From: Pseudomonadota bacterium
GTDB taxonomy: Bacteria; Pseudomonadota; Alphaproteobacteria; Sneathiellales; Sneathiellaceae
Reading direction: 5' to 3'
NCBI GenBank assembly: GCA_024743055.1
Contig: JANSXH010000005.1
Location: 62,001-126,000 of the forward strand
DNA length: 64,000 bases
The stretch's first letter is position 1; every line of letters begins with the position of its first letter. Position numbers and translations under genes: made by a program. Below the pieces are notes generated by a model. That model worked only from the letters and a program-made list of their open reading frames with translations. It was not told the DNA's origin and did not search any database. This document shows, one piece after another, positions 43,962 through 52,187 of this stretch.

Positions 43962-44603
43962 ATGGCTTGGACCAGAGAACAAATGGCACAGCGCGCTGCC
44001 AGTGAACTTGAAGACGGATTTTATGTAAATCTCGGCATTGGCATTCCGACTCTTGTCTCGAACTACATTCCAGAAGGGATGTCCGTTCAGTTACAAAGTG
44101 AAAATGGTATGCTGGGTATGGGGCCTTTCCCTTATGAAGGTGAAGAAGATCCTGACCTGATCAATGCCGGGAAGCAGACGGTCACAGAACTGCCGACAAC
44201 CAGCTATTTCTCTAATTCAGATTCCTTCGGAATGATCCGCGGCGGACATATCAATCTCGCGATCCTCGGCGCTATGCAGGTTGATGAAAATGGTGATCTC
44301 GCCAACTGGATGATCCCTGGCAAGATGGTCAAAGGTATGGGTGGCGCCATGGACCTGGTGGCCGGGGTCAAGCGCGTCATTGTTGTCATGGAGCATACAG
44401 CTAAGGGCTCTCCAAAACTGCTCAAAAGCTGCAACCTACCGCTCACTGGTAAGAATGTGGTGGATATGATCATCACAGATCTTGCCGTGTTCGAATTTGA
44501 AAAAGGCGACGGCGTTAAGATGAAGCTCATTGAGCTTGCAGACGGCGTCACTCTCGAAGAAGTGCAGGATCAGACCGAAGCCAGCTTTGAAGTCAGCCTC
44601 TAA
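43962..44603 (+). CDS. scoB: 3-oxoacid CoA-transferase subunit B
   Basis: Beta subunit (213 residues) carrying the catalytic glutamate E47 in [14 protein letters not shown], which forms the glutamyl-CoA thioester. Other landmarks are [34 protein letters not shown] and [31 protein letters not shown] precedes the ATG. Together with ScoA it makes a complete enzyme. Two large inverted repeats start 22 bp after the stop. Confidence 0.96.
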   Translation: MAWTREQMAQRAASELEDGFYVNLGIGIPTLVSNYIPEGMSVQLQSENGMLGMGPFPYEGEEDPDLINAGKQTVTELPTTSYFSNSDSFGMIRGGHINLAILGAMQVDENGDLANWMIPGKMVKGMGGAMDLVAGVKRVIVVMEHTAKGSPKLLKSCNLPLTGKNVVDMIITDLAVFEFEKGDGVKMKLIELADGVTLEEVQDQTEASFEVSL

Positions 44604-44625
44604 ATACCCGATGAATTAAACCTGG

Positions 44626-44664
44626 AACGATGTTTCATTCTGAAGATCAGATTGAAACATCGTT
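44626..44664. repeat. long inverted repeat IR-1 between scoB and the VPLPA-CTERM gene
   Basis: AACGATGTTTCA (44626-44637) and TGAAACATCGTT (44653-44664) are perfect 12-bp arms. Between them lies an inner 5-bp stem (TCTGA/TCAGA) with AGA as loop, so the whole 39-bp element can form one hairpin. No T-run follows, so it need not be a terminator; it may be a regulatory site. Confidence 0.75.
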
Positions 44665-44678
44665 CGTCAGATCGATAC

Positions 44679-44723
44679 AAAACGCATGTTTTTAGCCAGA
44701 AAATGGTCGAAAACATGCGTTTT
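44679..44723. repeat. long inverted repeat IR-2, possible terminator or activator site
   Basis: AAAACGCATGTTTT (44679-44692) and AAAACATGCGTTTT (44710-44723) are perfect 14-bp arms around a 17-nt loop that itself has CCA/TGG pairing. The right arm ends in a T-run, so it could terminate scoB transcripts. Its place 27 bp before a sigma-54 promoter also suits an upstream activating sequence. Each arm is itself close to palindromic (AAAAC N4 GTTTT). Confidence 0.7.
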
Positions 44724-44749
44724 TATGGTTAATTTCGATCAAATTTCTT

Positions 44750-44765
44750 TGGCATGAGCTTTGCA
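44750..44765 (+). promoter_or_regulatory. sigma-54 (RpoN) promoter
   Basis: TGGCATG-AGCT-TTGCA matches the -24/-12 consensus TGGCACG-N4-TTGCW with one mismatch, and GG to GC spacing is exactly 10 bp. Predicted transcription start is near 44776, 37 bp before the VPLPA-CTERM start codon. Such promoters need an enhancer-binding activator. Confidence 0.78.
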
Positions 44766-44812
44766 ATTTTCTCTCCATTACAAATTGTGAGAGAGGATTT
44801 GACGTAAAGATC

Positions 44813-45511
44813 ATGAAATATTCTAATTTAAAATCTGTCGCGTTAGCGGCTGCAATTGCGGTTTCTACATCTGCTATACCGGCTACAGCGAATGCCCACA
44901 CCGTATCATTAGGTTTTGTCCCAGCGGAAAATGCTGGCGAGGTAACTTTTTGGGTTGGTAATTACACCCATATGGGGCGGCCTGGAAATGTACCAATGGA
45001 AGGCAGCTTGAAGCTGTCAGGTGCTCCCGGAACCGATTACACCACTTCAGTAACAGAGTTCAATTTAAGCCAGTGGAATGGTAACGGCGGCAAGCCCCTT
45101 GGGCTGGTCGATGGGGTCAATAACTTTTATGCGAGCGGACGAGTTCATCGCAATGGAAGTCTGGTTAGTGGTTTCTCAGATTCCTACATCCAGGCTTGTT
45201 TGGCATGCGGTCCCGTCACGGGTTGGCAGGGTGTGACTGTTTCCGGTCTTATTGCCGGCAGTTACATCTTTGAATATGTCAAACAAGCTAATCCAACGAT
45301 GGATTGGACTCCCTGGAACAACTCTTTGAGTAACGTTTTCACCCTTAAAGACATTGATCTTAAGGGAAGTGGCCCACTTAACGTGAGCGCCGTTCCTCTT
45401 CCAGCAGCCTTCCCGCTCTACGGCGCCGGTGTGGCCCTGTTGGGTTTTCTGGGATGGAACCGGAAACGGAAGCAATCCAATGAGCAAAAAGAACTGACGG
45501 CTGCAGTCTAG
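44813..45511 (+). CDS. VPLPA-CTERM sorting domain protein (exosortase substrate)
   Basis: Exported protein of 232 residues. A signal peptide is cleaved after ANA (28). The mature beta-rich domain has a C-L-A-C pair at about 129-132. The C-terminus is a tripartite sorting signal: VPLPA at 194-198, a hydrophobic helix to about 215, and a basic NRKRK cluster at 216-220. This is the VPLPA variant of PEP-CTERM, recognised by a dedicated exosortase, so the protein is probably cleaved and attached to the surface or matrix polysaccharide. No exosortase or polysaccharide genes are in the window. A sigma-54 promoter and two long inverted repeats precede it. The ribosome site is weak (AAAG). Confidence 0.88.
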   Translation: MKYSNLKSVALAAAIAVSTSAIPATANAHTVSLGFVPAENAGEVTFWVGNYTHMGRPGNVPMEGSLKLSGAPGTDYTTSVTEFNLSQWNGNGGKPLGLVDGVNNFYASGRVHRNGSLVSGFSDSYIQACLACGPVTGWQGVTVSGLIAGSYIFEYVKQANPTMDWTPWNNSLSNVFTLKDIDLKGSGPLNVSAVPLPAAFPLYGAGVALLGFLGWNRKRKQSNEQKELTAAV

Positions 45512-45539
45512 TACCGATTAAAGACCAGCTGTCAGTTAG

Positions 45540-45573
45540 CTGGTGAGGGTTCTATCCCCTTTTCCTTCACCAG
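45540..45573. repeat. inverted repeat after the VPLPA-CTERM gene
   Basis: CTGGTGAxGG and CCxTCACCAG form imperfect 10-bp arms (7 bp contiguous) between the convergent stop codons at 45511 and 45603. An alternative stem, CCAGCT/AGCTGG, overlaps it upstream. Without a T-run it is only a possible terminator. Confidence 0.4.
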
Positions 45574-45602
45574 TAAGAGGGAAGCGGCATATGTCTGGGT
45601 GA

Positions 45603-46529
45603 TTAGGTATCATCTCTGCGCATATGCCGTTTTCTACCAAGCCCGGATTCCCGTCGGACGATATAGAGGCTTGATCCAACAATTATCAGTGCCCCCAATA
45701 TCATTCCCAATGTGGGTATTTCACTAAACACAAGATATCCAAGAACACCTGAAAAGATGAGGCGGGTGTAATCAAAAGGCGCGACCGCAGTTGCCTCCCC
45801 CACCGCAAACGCGCGAATGGCACAGAAATTTGCTCCTGATCCAAGAGAAGCAATAACCGCAAGAATCAACAATTCTTCCCAACTTGGCGGTACCCAGACC
45901 AGTAATGCCGGGATAAATGAAAAGAGAGACGCCATCACCCCAAAATAGAACATCATTGTCGTTGGCGCTTCCGTTACACTCAGTTTCTTCAAAAACACGG
46001 AGACAAGTGCCACCATCAAAGCCCCGAACAAGGCAACGGCGGACGCCAATTCAAAGCTCGCATTGGTCTGGACCATGACCAATACTCCCAGGAAGCCGAC
46101 CAATGTCGCTGTCCAGCGCCGCCAGCGGATTACCTCTCCCAAAAAAAGGACGGCGAGAAGAATGAGGAATAACGGCCGGGTAAATGTGAGAGCCACTGCG
46201 TCCGCCAACGGCAAATGAGTGATGGCATAAAATATCGATAACATCCCTGAGACACCGACGATTGCCCGGAACAAATGCAGGTGAAACACCTTTGTTTTGA
46301 GGGGCCGTATGCCTCGTCTAAGGGCGAAGGGTAAAATGGCGATCAGTCCAAATAGTGCTCTTAGGAATGCGATCTGGAAACTGTCCATCCCCTCCCCCAG
46401 AAACTTGATGCCCAGGCTCATTAGCGAGAAGAGAAGCCCGCCCAGCAGCATCCACAAAGCACCTTGTCCATTGGCAGGAATTCTGGAAAAAATCCCTTTT
46501 TGGGCAGTAGATCTGCTTTCCTCGCTCAT
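45603..46529 (-). CDS. EamA/DMT family transporter
   Basis: Ten-helix inner-membrane transporter of 308 residues of the drug/metabolite superfamily, made of two EamA repeats. Landmarks are GALWMLLGGLLFSLMSLGIKFLGE, FLRALFGLIAILPF, ITHLPLADAVALTFTRPLF and, in the second half, AVGEATAVAPFDYTRLIFSGVLGYLVFSEIP. Such proteins export metabolites or amino acids. Its start overlaps the stop of a paralogous transporter gene upstream (ATGA), so both are made from one mRNA. Substrate unknown. Confidence 0.9.
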   Translation of the reverse strand: MSEESRSTAQKGIFSRIPANGQGALWMLLGGLLFSLMSLGIKFLGEGMDSFQIAFLRALFGLIAILPFALRRGIRPLKTKVFHLHLFRAIVGVSGMLSIFYAITHLPLADAVALTFTRPLFLILLAVLFLGEVIRWRRWTATLVGFLGVLVMVQTNASFELASAVALFGALMVALVSVFLKKLSVTEAPTTMMFYFGVMASLFSFIPALLVWVPPSWEELLILAVIASLGSGANFCAIRAFAVGEATAVAPFDYTRLIFSGVLGYLVFSEIPTLGMILGALIIVGSSLYIVRRESGLGRKRHMRRDDT

Positions 46530-47485
46530 CTCCCGGGCCCGGCATGGGTTTCAGCGGCAGTTTGCGCGGCGACTTCTTTTTTCTCCGCTAGCGCACTGAC
46601 CCGGGTTTCCCGGATCGCAATATAGATGGAAGAGGCGAAAATAACCGCTGCGCCGATATAGGTATAGAGGTCCGGCTCCTGCATAAAAAACATGAAGCCT
46701 ATCAGTGCAGAGAAAATGAGCCGGAAGAAATCAAACGGCATGACGATTGAAGCGTCCACAAGGGAAAAGGACTTGGTGAAGGAGAGATGTCCAATGGTCG
46801 CCAGCACCCCAATGGCGCCAATCGCCAAAAGCTGATCAAGGGTCGGGGTAACCCAGACCATAACAGCTGGAATCAGAGACATGGGCAGAATAAGGATCTG
46901 GGTCCAGGCGACAATGGCAGAAGTACTCTCCGTCCTTGATAAGAGCTTTACGCAAGTGACCGAGCAAGCCATGGTGACGGCAGAGAAAATCGCCGAATAG
47001 GATCCAAGGCTTAATTCTTCAAGCCCGGGCCGCAAGATAATCATGGCGCCGAGAAACCCGACAATCATGGCGCTGCCCCGACGAATACCGACAATCTCCT
47101 TCAGAACGAAGATCGCTAATATGGTTGTAAAGATTGGGGCCGTAAAGTTCAGGGCGACCGCATCAGCGAGGGGCAGAACCGTAATTGCATAAAACCAAGA
47201 CAACATAGAGACAAAGCCGAAAAAACTTCGTGCGGTATAAAAACCGATCCGCTTGGTTTTGAGGGCGCCAAGTCCGGTTTTCATGAATAACGGCAGGATA
47301 AACAGGAGCCCCGCCACATTGCGTAGAAAGACGATCTCAAAAACCGGCATGCCACTGTCGGATACCGACCGGATCAACCCTCCCATGATGGAGAAAGCCA
47401 GGCAGGCCAGGATCATCAGGCTGGCGGCCTGAACGACCACCGGAGCAGCGAGAACGGGCTTGAGGAGAAGACGCAGGGAGGACAT
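46526..47485 (-). CDS. EamA/DMT family transporter, paralogue of its neighbour
   Basis: Second ten-helix EamA transporter, 319 residues from the ATG at 47485 (GGGG 5-6 nt upstream); the frame opens 17 codons earlier without support. It parallels its neighbour: MILACLAFSIMGGLIRSVSDSG, EIVFLRNVAGLLFILP, ITVLPLADAVALNFTAPIF and SLVDASIVMPFDFFRLIFSALIGF. The pair probably arose by tandem duplication. Coupled translation suggests either a heterodimer or two transporters with related cargo. Confidence 0.9.
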   Translation of the reverse strand: MSSLRLLLKPVLAAPVVVQAASLMILACLAFSIMGGLIRSVSDSGMPVFEIVFLRNVAGLLFILPLFMKTGLGALKTKRIGFYTARSFFGFVSMLSWFYAITVLPLADAVALNFTAPIFTTILAIFVLKEIVGIRRGSAMIVGFLGAMIILRPGLEELSLGSYSAIFSAVTMACSVTCVKLLSRTESTSAIVAWTQILILPMSLIPAVMVWVTPTLDQLLAIGAIGVLATIGHLSFTKSFSLVDASIVMPFDFFRLIFSALIGFMFFMQEPDLYTYIGAAVIFASSIYIAIRETRVSALAEKKEVAAQTAAETHAGPGR

Positions 47486-47563
47486 ATGCCCCAGATTAGT
47501 TTGAGGACAAACAGAGGAAAAGCATTTATTTTGCAATGCTGCCCTGCGCCGGGCCTGATTACC

Positions 47564-48802
47564 TCAGGATTGCCGCAACCACATAAGGTTCAGATCATTG
47601 AGAAGCTTGTAGGCAGGCCCGCTTTGGGCGCGGAAATTAGCCCAGTTTAAGGACATCTCAGATTGGATATCCGAGAGACTTTTTTTCCCATCGATTAGCC
47701 TGACAAACCCGCCTGCTTTGTCCGGAACTGGCAGGCTCAAGGAACCGCCATCAAAGGTAACGGTCAGGGTCTTCTGTCGGTCCAGCGCTGTCGCCAATTC
47801 AGTTGCATTCTGGTTTTTCAAGATTGGAACCATCTGTGGCTCAAACTTTGCTACGCACGCCTCAGCCTGCGACACTCGCTTGACATAGAAGCTATGGGTT
47901 TTGATATTTCCCGACAATTTCTCGGCCAGGGCCCAACGAGCCGTTGTATCCAGGCCTTTCGCCGTCTTCAACAGGGCCGGATCTTTCAAGAGCAGGTCAG
48001 GATTATAGCGCGCGGGTTCGATAAAGGTGACGGGAGAGAGACCTTCTCCCGCAAGCAATTCAACGATTTCAGGGACCAGGTAACTTCTGTCCCGCGGATG
48101 CAACAATAGATCATAGAGGGCGGCATCTTCCCCCAACTGATGATCACCCACACTGTTATTTTTAAGAAGCCAATTCGTCTGCGGCAGATCCTTGAGCAGG
48201 GCCTTCGCCGCTTTGACCTGCGCGGTTGTAGACATGCCGGCCGTTAAAGCTTTCAATGCATCCTGAACCGGATACACCCCGGTCCGGCCGAGAGTCGCAT
48301 ACAGCATCAGGCCCATGCCGCCTTCTTCTGCGAGGCAGTTAGTGAGGGCTTTCAGGCCTTCTGAGGGATCTTCGAGATGATGCAGAACACCGCAGCAATC
48401 GATATAATCGAACAGCCCCAAATCCTTCTCCGAAAGATCCAGTAAGGATCCCGTCAGAAACTCGATATTAGTAAGACCCCTTGCTGCCGCCCGCTTTTCT
48501 GCAACTTCCCGGCTAGCAGTAGACAAATCAATATAGGTTACGGTCCCGGCTGTCCCTCGGTTCGCAAGATGCTGGGCGAGCATGATGGTGCCATCGCCCG
48601 TACCACCGCCAGCAACCAGCGCCCGGAACGGTTTTGAAAAGTCCCGGCTACCGGAGAACAGATAGTGATTGACTTCGTCCAGGTGGCTCGGGCTGCCCTC
48701 AATCAGTCGCTGGGCTTCGTCCGCGGGGTCTCGCGGCGGGTAGGGATAGTCTTCATATTGGCGTTTGACCGCCTTGTCGCGTCTGCCCCTACCCTTTGCC
48801 AT
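47564..48802 (-). CDS. class I SAM methyltransferase with C-terminal extension
   Basis: Protein of 412 residues. A basic N-terminus leads into the distinctive KRQYEDYPYPPRDPADEAQRL segment, then the SAM site ALVAGGGTGDGTIMLA and the motif IV region YIDCCGVLHHLEDPSEGL. The second half (about 230-412) is a separate domain with a winged-helix-like end (GGFVRLIDGKKSLSDIQSEM). The N-terminal QYxxxPYPP signature occurs in a family of uncharacterised proteobacterial methyltransferases. It starts 3 nt after a quinone oxidoreductase gene and is cotranscribed with it. Acceptor unknown. Confidence 0.82.
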   Translation of the reverse strand: MAKGRGRRDKAVKRQYEDYPYPPRDPADEAQRLIEGSPSHLDEVNHYLFSGSRDFSKPFRALVAGGGTGDGTIMLAQHLANRGTAGTVTYIDLSTASREVAEKRAAARGLTNIEFLTGSLLDLSEKDLGLFDYIDCCGVLHHLEDPSEGLKALTNCLAEEGGMGLMLYATLGRTGVYPVQDALKALTAGMSTTAQVKAAKALLKDLPQTNWLLKNNSVGDHQLGEDAALYDLLLHPRDRSYLVPEIVELLAGEGLSPVTFIEPARYNPDLLLKDPALLKTAKGLDTTARWALAEKLSGNIKTHSFYVKRVSQAEACVAKFEPQMVPILKNQNATELATALDRQKTLTVTFDGGSLSLPVPDKAGGFVRLIDGKKSLSDIQSEMSLNWANFRAQSGPAYKLLNDLNLMWLRQS

Positions 48803-48805
48803 TAC

Positions 48806-49786
48806 TCAATCCCGAACGGTGATAATGACCTTGCCGGTGGATTTGCGCGAGAGCAGTGCCTTCATGGCATCCGCCCCCTGCTCCAGCGGGAAATGCATGG
48901 AGACATGAGGATTGATTTTGCCTTCTTCCACCATATCCAGCATGGCCTGGAAATTGGCCCGGTTCTGGTCAGGATGACGGCGGGCAAACTCGCCCCAGAA
49001 CACACCAACAACAGAACAACCTTTGAGCAAAGCCAGATTGGTTTTGAGCTCGGCAATACGGCCGGAGGCAAAACCAATGACCAAGAGACGGCCATTCCAG
49101 TTGATGCAACGCATCGACTGATCAAACGCATCCCCGCCGACCGGATCATAGATCACATCCGCGCCCTTGCCACCGGTCAGCTCCTTGACCCGATCTCTGA
49201 TGCTTTCAGTGGAATAGTTGATGACATGATCGGCGCCATATTGCGTGACGATATCCATCTTGTCATCGGAGCCAACTGTACCAATCACCGTAGCGCCGAG
49301 CGCCTTGCCAAGCTCGACGGCATTGAGGCCAACGCCGCCCGCAGCGCCATGCACCAACAAGACTTCGCCCGGTTTTAGATCTCCACGGTCAACGAGGGCG
49401 TGATAGGTGGTTCCATAGGTAACAGGGAAACCGGCCGCTTTATCAAAGGCCATATTGTCCGGGATCTTGTAGGTCCCTTCTTCCGGCGCCAGCACATATT
49501 CCGCGAAACCGCCAACCCCGTGATTGGCCATGACCCGATCACCAACGGCGACATTGGTCACGCCTTCGCCAATCTCGGCGACGATACCGGCACATTCCAT
49601 ACCGGGTGAAAAGGGAAAGGGTGGTTTAAACTGATATTTCCCGGCAATCATCAGGGTATCCGGGAAGTTGAGGCCCACCGAATGAACTTCAATTTTGACC
49701 ATGCCTTTGGAGACTTGGGGCTCATCGACCTCATCCATCTCGAGGATATCGGGACCACCAAATTCCTTGCAAACAAGCGCTTTCAT
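48806..49786 (-). CDS. NADPH:quinone oxidoreductase family protein (zinc-free MDR)
   Basis: Medium-chain dehydrogenase/reductase of 326 residues of the quinone reductase branch. It has GLNFPDTLMIAGKYQ, PFSPGMECAGIVAEIGEGV, the Rossmann glycines in LVHGAAGGVGLNAVELGKALG, and IYDPVGGDAFDQSMR. The zinc ligands of alcohol dehydrogenases are missing, as usual for this branch. It reduces quinones or unsaturated carbonyls with NADPH. First gene of a two-gene operon with the methyltransferase. Confidence 0.93.
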   Translation of the reverse strand: MKALVCKEFGGPDILEMDEVDEPQVSKGMVKIEVHSVGLNFPDTLMIAGKYQFKPPFPFSPGMECAGIVAEIGEGVTNVAVGDRVMANHGVGGFAEYVLAPEEGTYKIPDNMAFDKAAGFPVTYGTTYHALVDRGDLKPGEVLLVHGAAGGVGLNAVELGKALGATVIGTVGSDDKMDIVTQYGADHVINYSTESIRDRVKELTGGKGADVIYDPVGGDAFDQSMRCINWNGRLLVIGFASGRIAELKTNLALLKGCSVVGVFWGEFARRHPDQNRANFQAMLDMVEEGKINPHVSMHFPLEQGADAMKALLSRKSTGKVIITVRD

Positions 49787-49870
49787 ATTTTTTCCCTATC
49801 GTGTTTCTTATTTATGTTGCGATGCAATAACTTACCCTTGAATAAAAGCCAAGGTCAATCGGTGAGAGGA

Positions 49871-50899
49871 CTATTCCTCAAAAACCGCCTGTAAATGACC
49901 AACCTCAATGTTATTTCGGTTTCTCAATGTGGGTCGAACATAAGCATCAAGACTTGTATGCATCTCCTCCTTCATCACGCCCATCTTGTCGAGCAAGGCT
50001 CCGAGAGCAACCTCGGCCCCGCGGGTTGTTCCGTCATGAGCCTTGATTGCGATACCGATCCCCTGCTCGGGAAGTGCCGCGAGAAAAACGGCCTCAGCCC
50101 CGACCTTGGCAATGACCCGACCCTTCGCCGCCTTGTTGAGAGCGGTGCAAAGCCTGTCTGTCCCGGCGATCATCTCGGGATAGTCAGCGATCGCCTGCTG
50201 AATGCGTTGGCAGGCCAGGGCTCGTTCTGGTGACAAGGATGCCGGATTGGCAAAACGGGCAAAGGCAAGAGCTGCCCGGCTCAAGGGGATGCCAATGGTC
50301 GGAATAGAGCAGCCGTCTGTGCCCACCGGCGCGCCCGAAAGGTCGAGATCCGTAAAATCCTCCAGCACTCTGACGATGCGCTGCTGAACCGGATGGGCCA
50401 TCTGGATATAGCCTTTGGTCTCCTCTTTCAGATGAACGGCGGTTGTCAGGAAACCGCTATGCTTGCCCGAGCAATTGTTATGGGCCGCCGTTGGCTCCTG
50501 CCCTGAGACCGCCAGCGCTCTCGCTGCCACATCATAGCTTGGCCAATGGGACCCGCATTCCAGATCAGAAATACTCAGGCCGATGCGGTTCAGCCAGCTG
50601 GTTACAGCCTCAACATGAAAGGTCTCCCCGGTATGGGAAGCACAAGCCAGGGACAGCTCCCGATTGGAAATATCAAAAGCATCCGCCGCCCCGCTTTCGA
50701 CCAGAGGCAGAGCCTGCAACGGCTTGATGGCGGAGCGCAGATACACCGGGCTGTCAATATTGCCCCAGCTTTCCAGGAGCTTTCCGTCACTGTCACATAT
50801 GGCCGCACTGACAAGATGTCGGCTTTCGACAATCGGGCCCCTAGAAACGGTTACGGTAAACGGATTACGTGTTATATGATTGGCAAAATGGTCGACCAT
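49871..50899 (-). CDS. L-asparaginase II family protein (thermolabile asparaginase type)
   Basis: Protein of 342 residues of the COG4448 asparaginase family, not the classical AnsA/AnsB fold. Characteristic motifs are VTVSRGPIVESRH, YLRSAIKPLQALPLVESG, LACASHTGETFHVEAV, AHNNCSGKHSGFL and GTDGCSIPT. The family, including the Rhizobium enzyme, hydrolyses asparagine to aspartate. The frame is open to 51262, but that would run through the divergent TrmH-type gene; AGG lies 8 nt before the ATG at 50899. Confidence 0.92.
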   Translation of the reverse strand: MVDHFANHITRNPFTVTVSRGPIVESRHLVSAAICDSDGKLLESWGNIDSPVYLRSAIKPLQALPLVESGAADAFDISNRELSLACASHTGETFHVEAVTSWLNRIGLSISDLECGSHWPSYDVAARALAVSGQEPTAAHNNCSGKHSGFLTTAVHLKEETKGYIQMAHPVQQRIVRVLEDFTDLDLSGAPVGTDGCSIPTIGIPLSRAALAFARFANPASLSPERALACQRIQQAIADYPEMIAGTDRLCTALNKAAKGRVIAKVGAEAVFLAALPEQGIGIAIKAHDGTTRGAEVALGALLDKMGVMKEEMHTSLDAYVRPTLRNRNNIEVGHLQAVFEE

Positions 50900-50972
50900 A
50901 ATACAGCCTGTTGCTAGCAAAATGAGTAAGGGTCGCCTTTTAGCAGCAAAGAAGAGCTTGGAGTAGTATTTA

Positions 50973-51512
50973 ATGGCAATGTCTCGTGGGTATTTCGGTA
51001 TCGGGGTGGAAGGCATCAGTAAACCCATGAATGCGGGCAATCTGTTTCGGACCGCAAACGCCTTTGGGGCCAGTTTCGTCTTCACGATTGGGGCAGAATA
51101 TTCGGTTCGCAAAGCCCGCTCTGACACCAGCGTCGCCCCTAAAAACATTCCCTGGTACGACTTTGACACCCTGGATGACATGTTGCTGCCAAAAGGCTGC
51201 AAGATTGTCGGCGTGGAACTGCTGGACGAGGCAACGGAGCTACCGAGCTTCTTCCATCCCATCAGCGCCGCCTATATTCTGGGGCGCGAACGCGGGTCTC
51301 TATCACCGGCACTGCAGGAAAAATGTGACTATTTCATCAAAATTCCGACAAAATTCTGTCTGAATGTTGCAACAGCGGGGGCAATCGTTATGTATGATCG
51401 GATTGTGACCCATGGACGTTTTGCCCAGCGGCCAACCGGTGAACTTGGAAAACCTGTGCCACTTGAAGATCATGTGCAGGGAGACCCAATCATCCGGAGC
51501 GGGAAAGACTAA
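50973..51512 (+). CDS. TrmH/SpoU family RNA methyltransferase
   Basis: SPOUT-class RNA 2'-O-methyltransferase of 179 residues with the trefoil-knot motifs: motif 1 MNAGNLFRTANAFGA, motif 2 YILGRERGSLSP and motif 3 IPTKFCLNVATAGAIVMYDR. It lacks an extra RNA-binding domain, like TrmL-type enzymes that modify the tRNA wobble position, though the exact target is uncertain. GGAG lies about 10 nt upstream of the ATG at 50973; ATG at 50979 is also possible. Divergent from the asparaginase gene. Confidence 0.92.
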   Translation: MAMSRGYFGIGVEGISKPMNAGNLFRTANAFGASFVFTIGAEYSVRKARSDTSVAPKNIPWYDFDTLDDMLLPKGCKIVGVELLDEATELPSFFHPISAAYILGRERGSLSPALQEKCDYFIKIPTKFCLNVATAGAIVMYDRIVTHGRFAQRPTGELGKPVPLEDHVQGDPIIRSGKD

Positions 51513-51619
51513 GACGGGTTACTGAACTGATCAAACGGGTGTGGGCAGAAATATTAGCTGTTACAAATTTGATCAGGCAAAGGCTGGAAATAACACATGA
51601 CAATCGGTATTCTGCGACC

Positions 51620-52138
51620 ATGAAAAAATTTATTTTATGCATTTCTGTTGTGATTTTCGCGTCATTTCAAGGGTACAGGACAGCTCAGGCCCAACAATCA
51701 GACCCCCAGACATTAGGGACTTTCAAGGACTGGCAGGCCTATAGCTGGGTCGAAAACGGCCAGAAGATCTGCTATATGCTGTCACGACCGACAAAATCCC
51801 TGCCTCAGGGTGTTAATCGGGACGACATTTATGTCATGATCACCTACAGGCCCAAGTCCAAATCTGTGGAAGAAGTCAGCCATGTCACCGGCTATCCCTA
51901 TATGGAGCGGTCGACCGTCGATATGCTGATCGGCAACCGCAAGTTTGTCCTGGCAACCAACAACGACGTTGCCTGGGTTCCGGAAGGTGAAAGCGATGCC
52001 AAGCTGATCAGTGCCATGCGCGGTGGCTCGAAGCTGATTGTCAAAGGCAAGTCCCAACGAGGGACCGTCACAACCGACACCTATTCCCTGCAGGGCTTCA
52101 CCGCAGCCCATAAGCAGATTAGAAAAAGCTGTACTTGA
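51620..52138 (+). CDS. IalB-family periplasmic protein (invasion associated locus B)
   Basis: Secreted protein of 172 residues: signal peptide MKKFILCISVVIFASFQGYR to AQA (about 26), then the IalB fold with GTFKDWQAYSWVENGQKICYM near the N-terminus, YRPKSKSVEEVSHVTGYP, and a final Cys (KSCT) that likely pairs with the first. The family is common in free-living alphaproteobacteria, so the Bartonella invasion name should not be read as virulence. The ATG at 51620 is chosen because it gives the signal peptide. A strong terminator begins at the stop codon. Confidence 0.88.
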   Translation: MKKFILCISVVIFASFQGYRTAQAQQSDPQTLGTFKDWQAYSWVENGQKICYMLSRPTKSLPQGVNRDDIYVMITYRPKSKSVEEVSHVTGYPYMERSTVDMLIGNRKFVLATNNDVAWVPEGESDAKLISAMRGGSKLIVKGKSQRGTVTTDTYSLQGFTAAHKQIRKSCT

Positions 52139-52168
52139 ACGGCTTGCCCAGAGTATAAGCCGTTTTTT
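52138..52168 (+). terminator. rho-independent terminator after ialB-type gene
   Basis: AACGGCTT and AAGCCGTT pair around an 11-nt loop, and the right arm runs into TTTTTT. It separates the IalB-type gene from rlmN. Confidence 0.9.
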
Positions 52169-52187
52169 ATTTAAAGATTGAATTGTC

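Noticed and set aside
48665-49378. 237-codon open frame on the plus strand
   Set aside because: Lies antisense across two well-supported genes (methyltransferase and quinone reductase).
51620-52138. Virulence (invasion) factor
   Set aside because: IalB-family proteins are widespread in non-pathogenic alphaproteobacteria, and nothing else in the window suggests host invasion.
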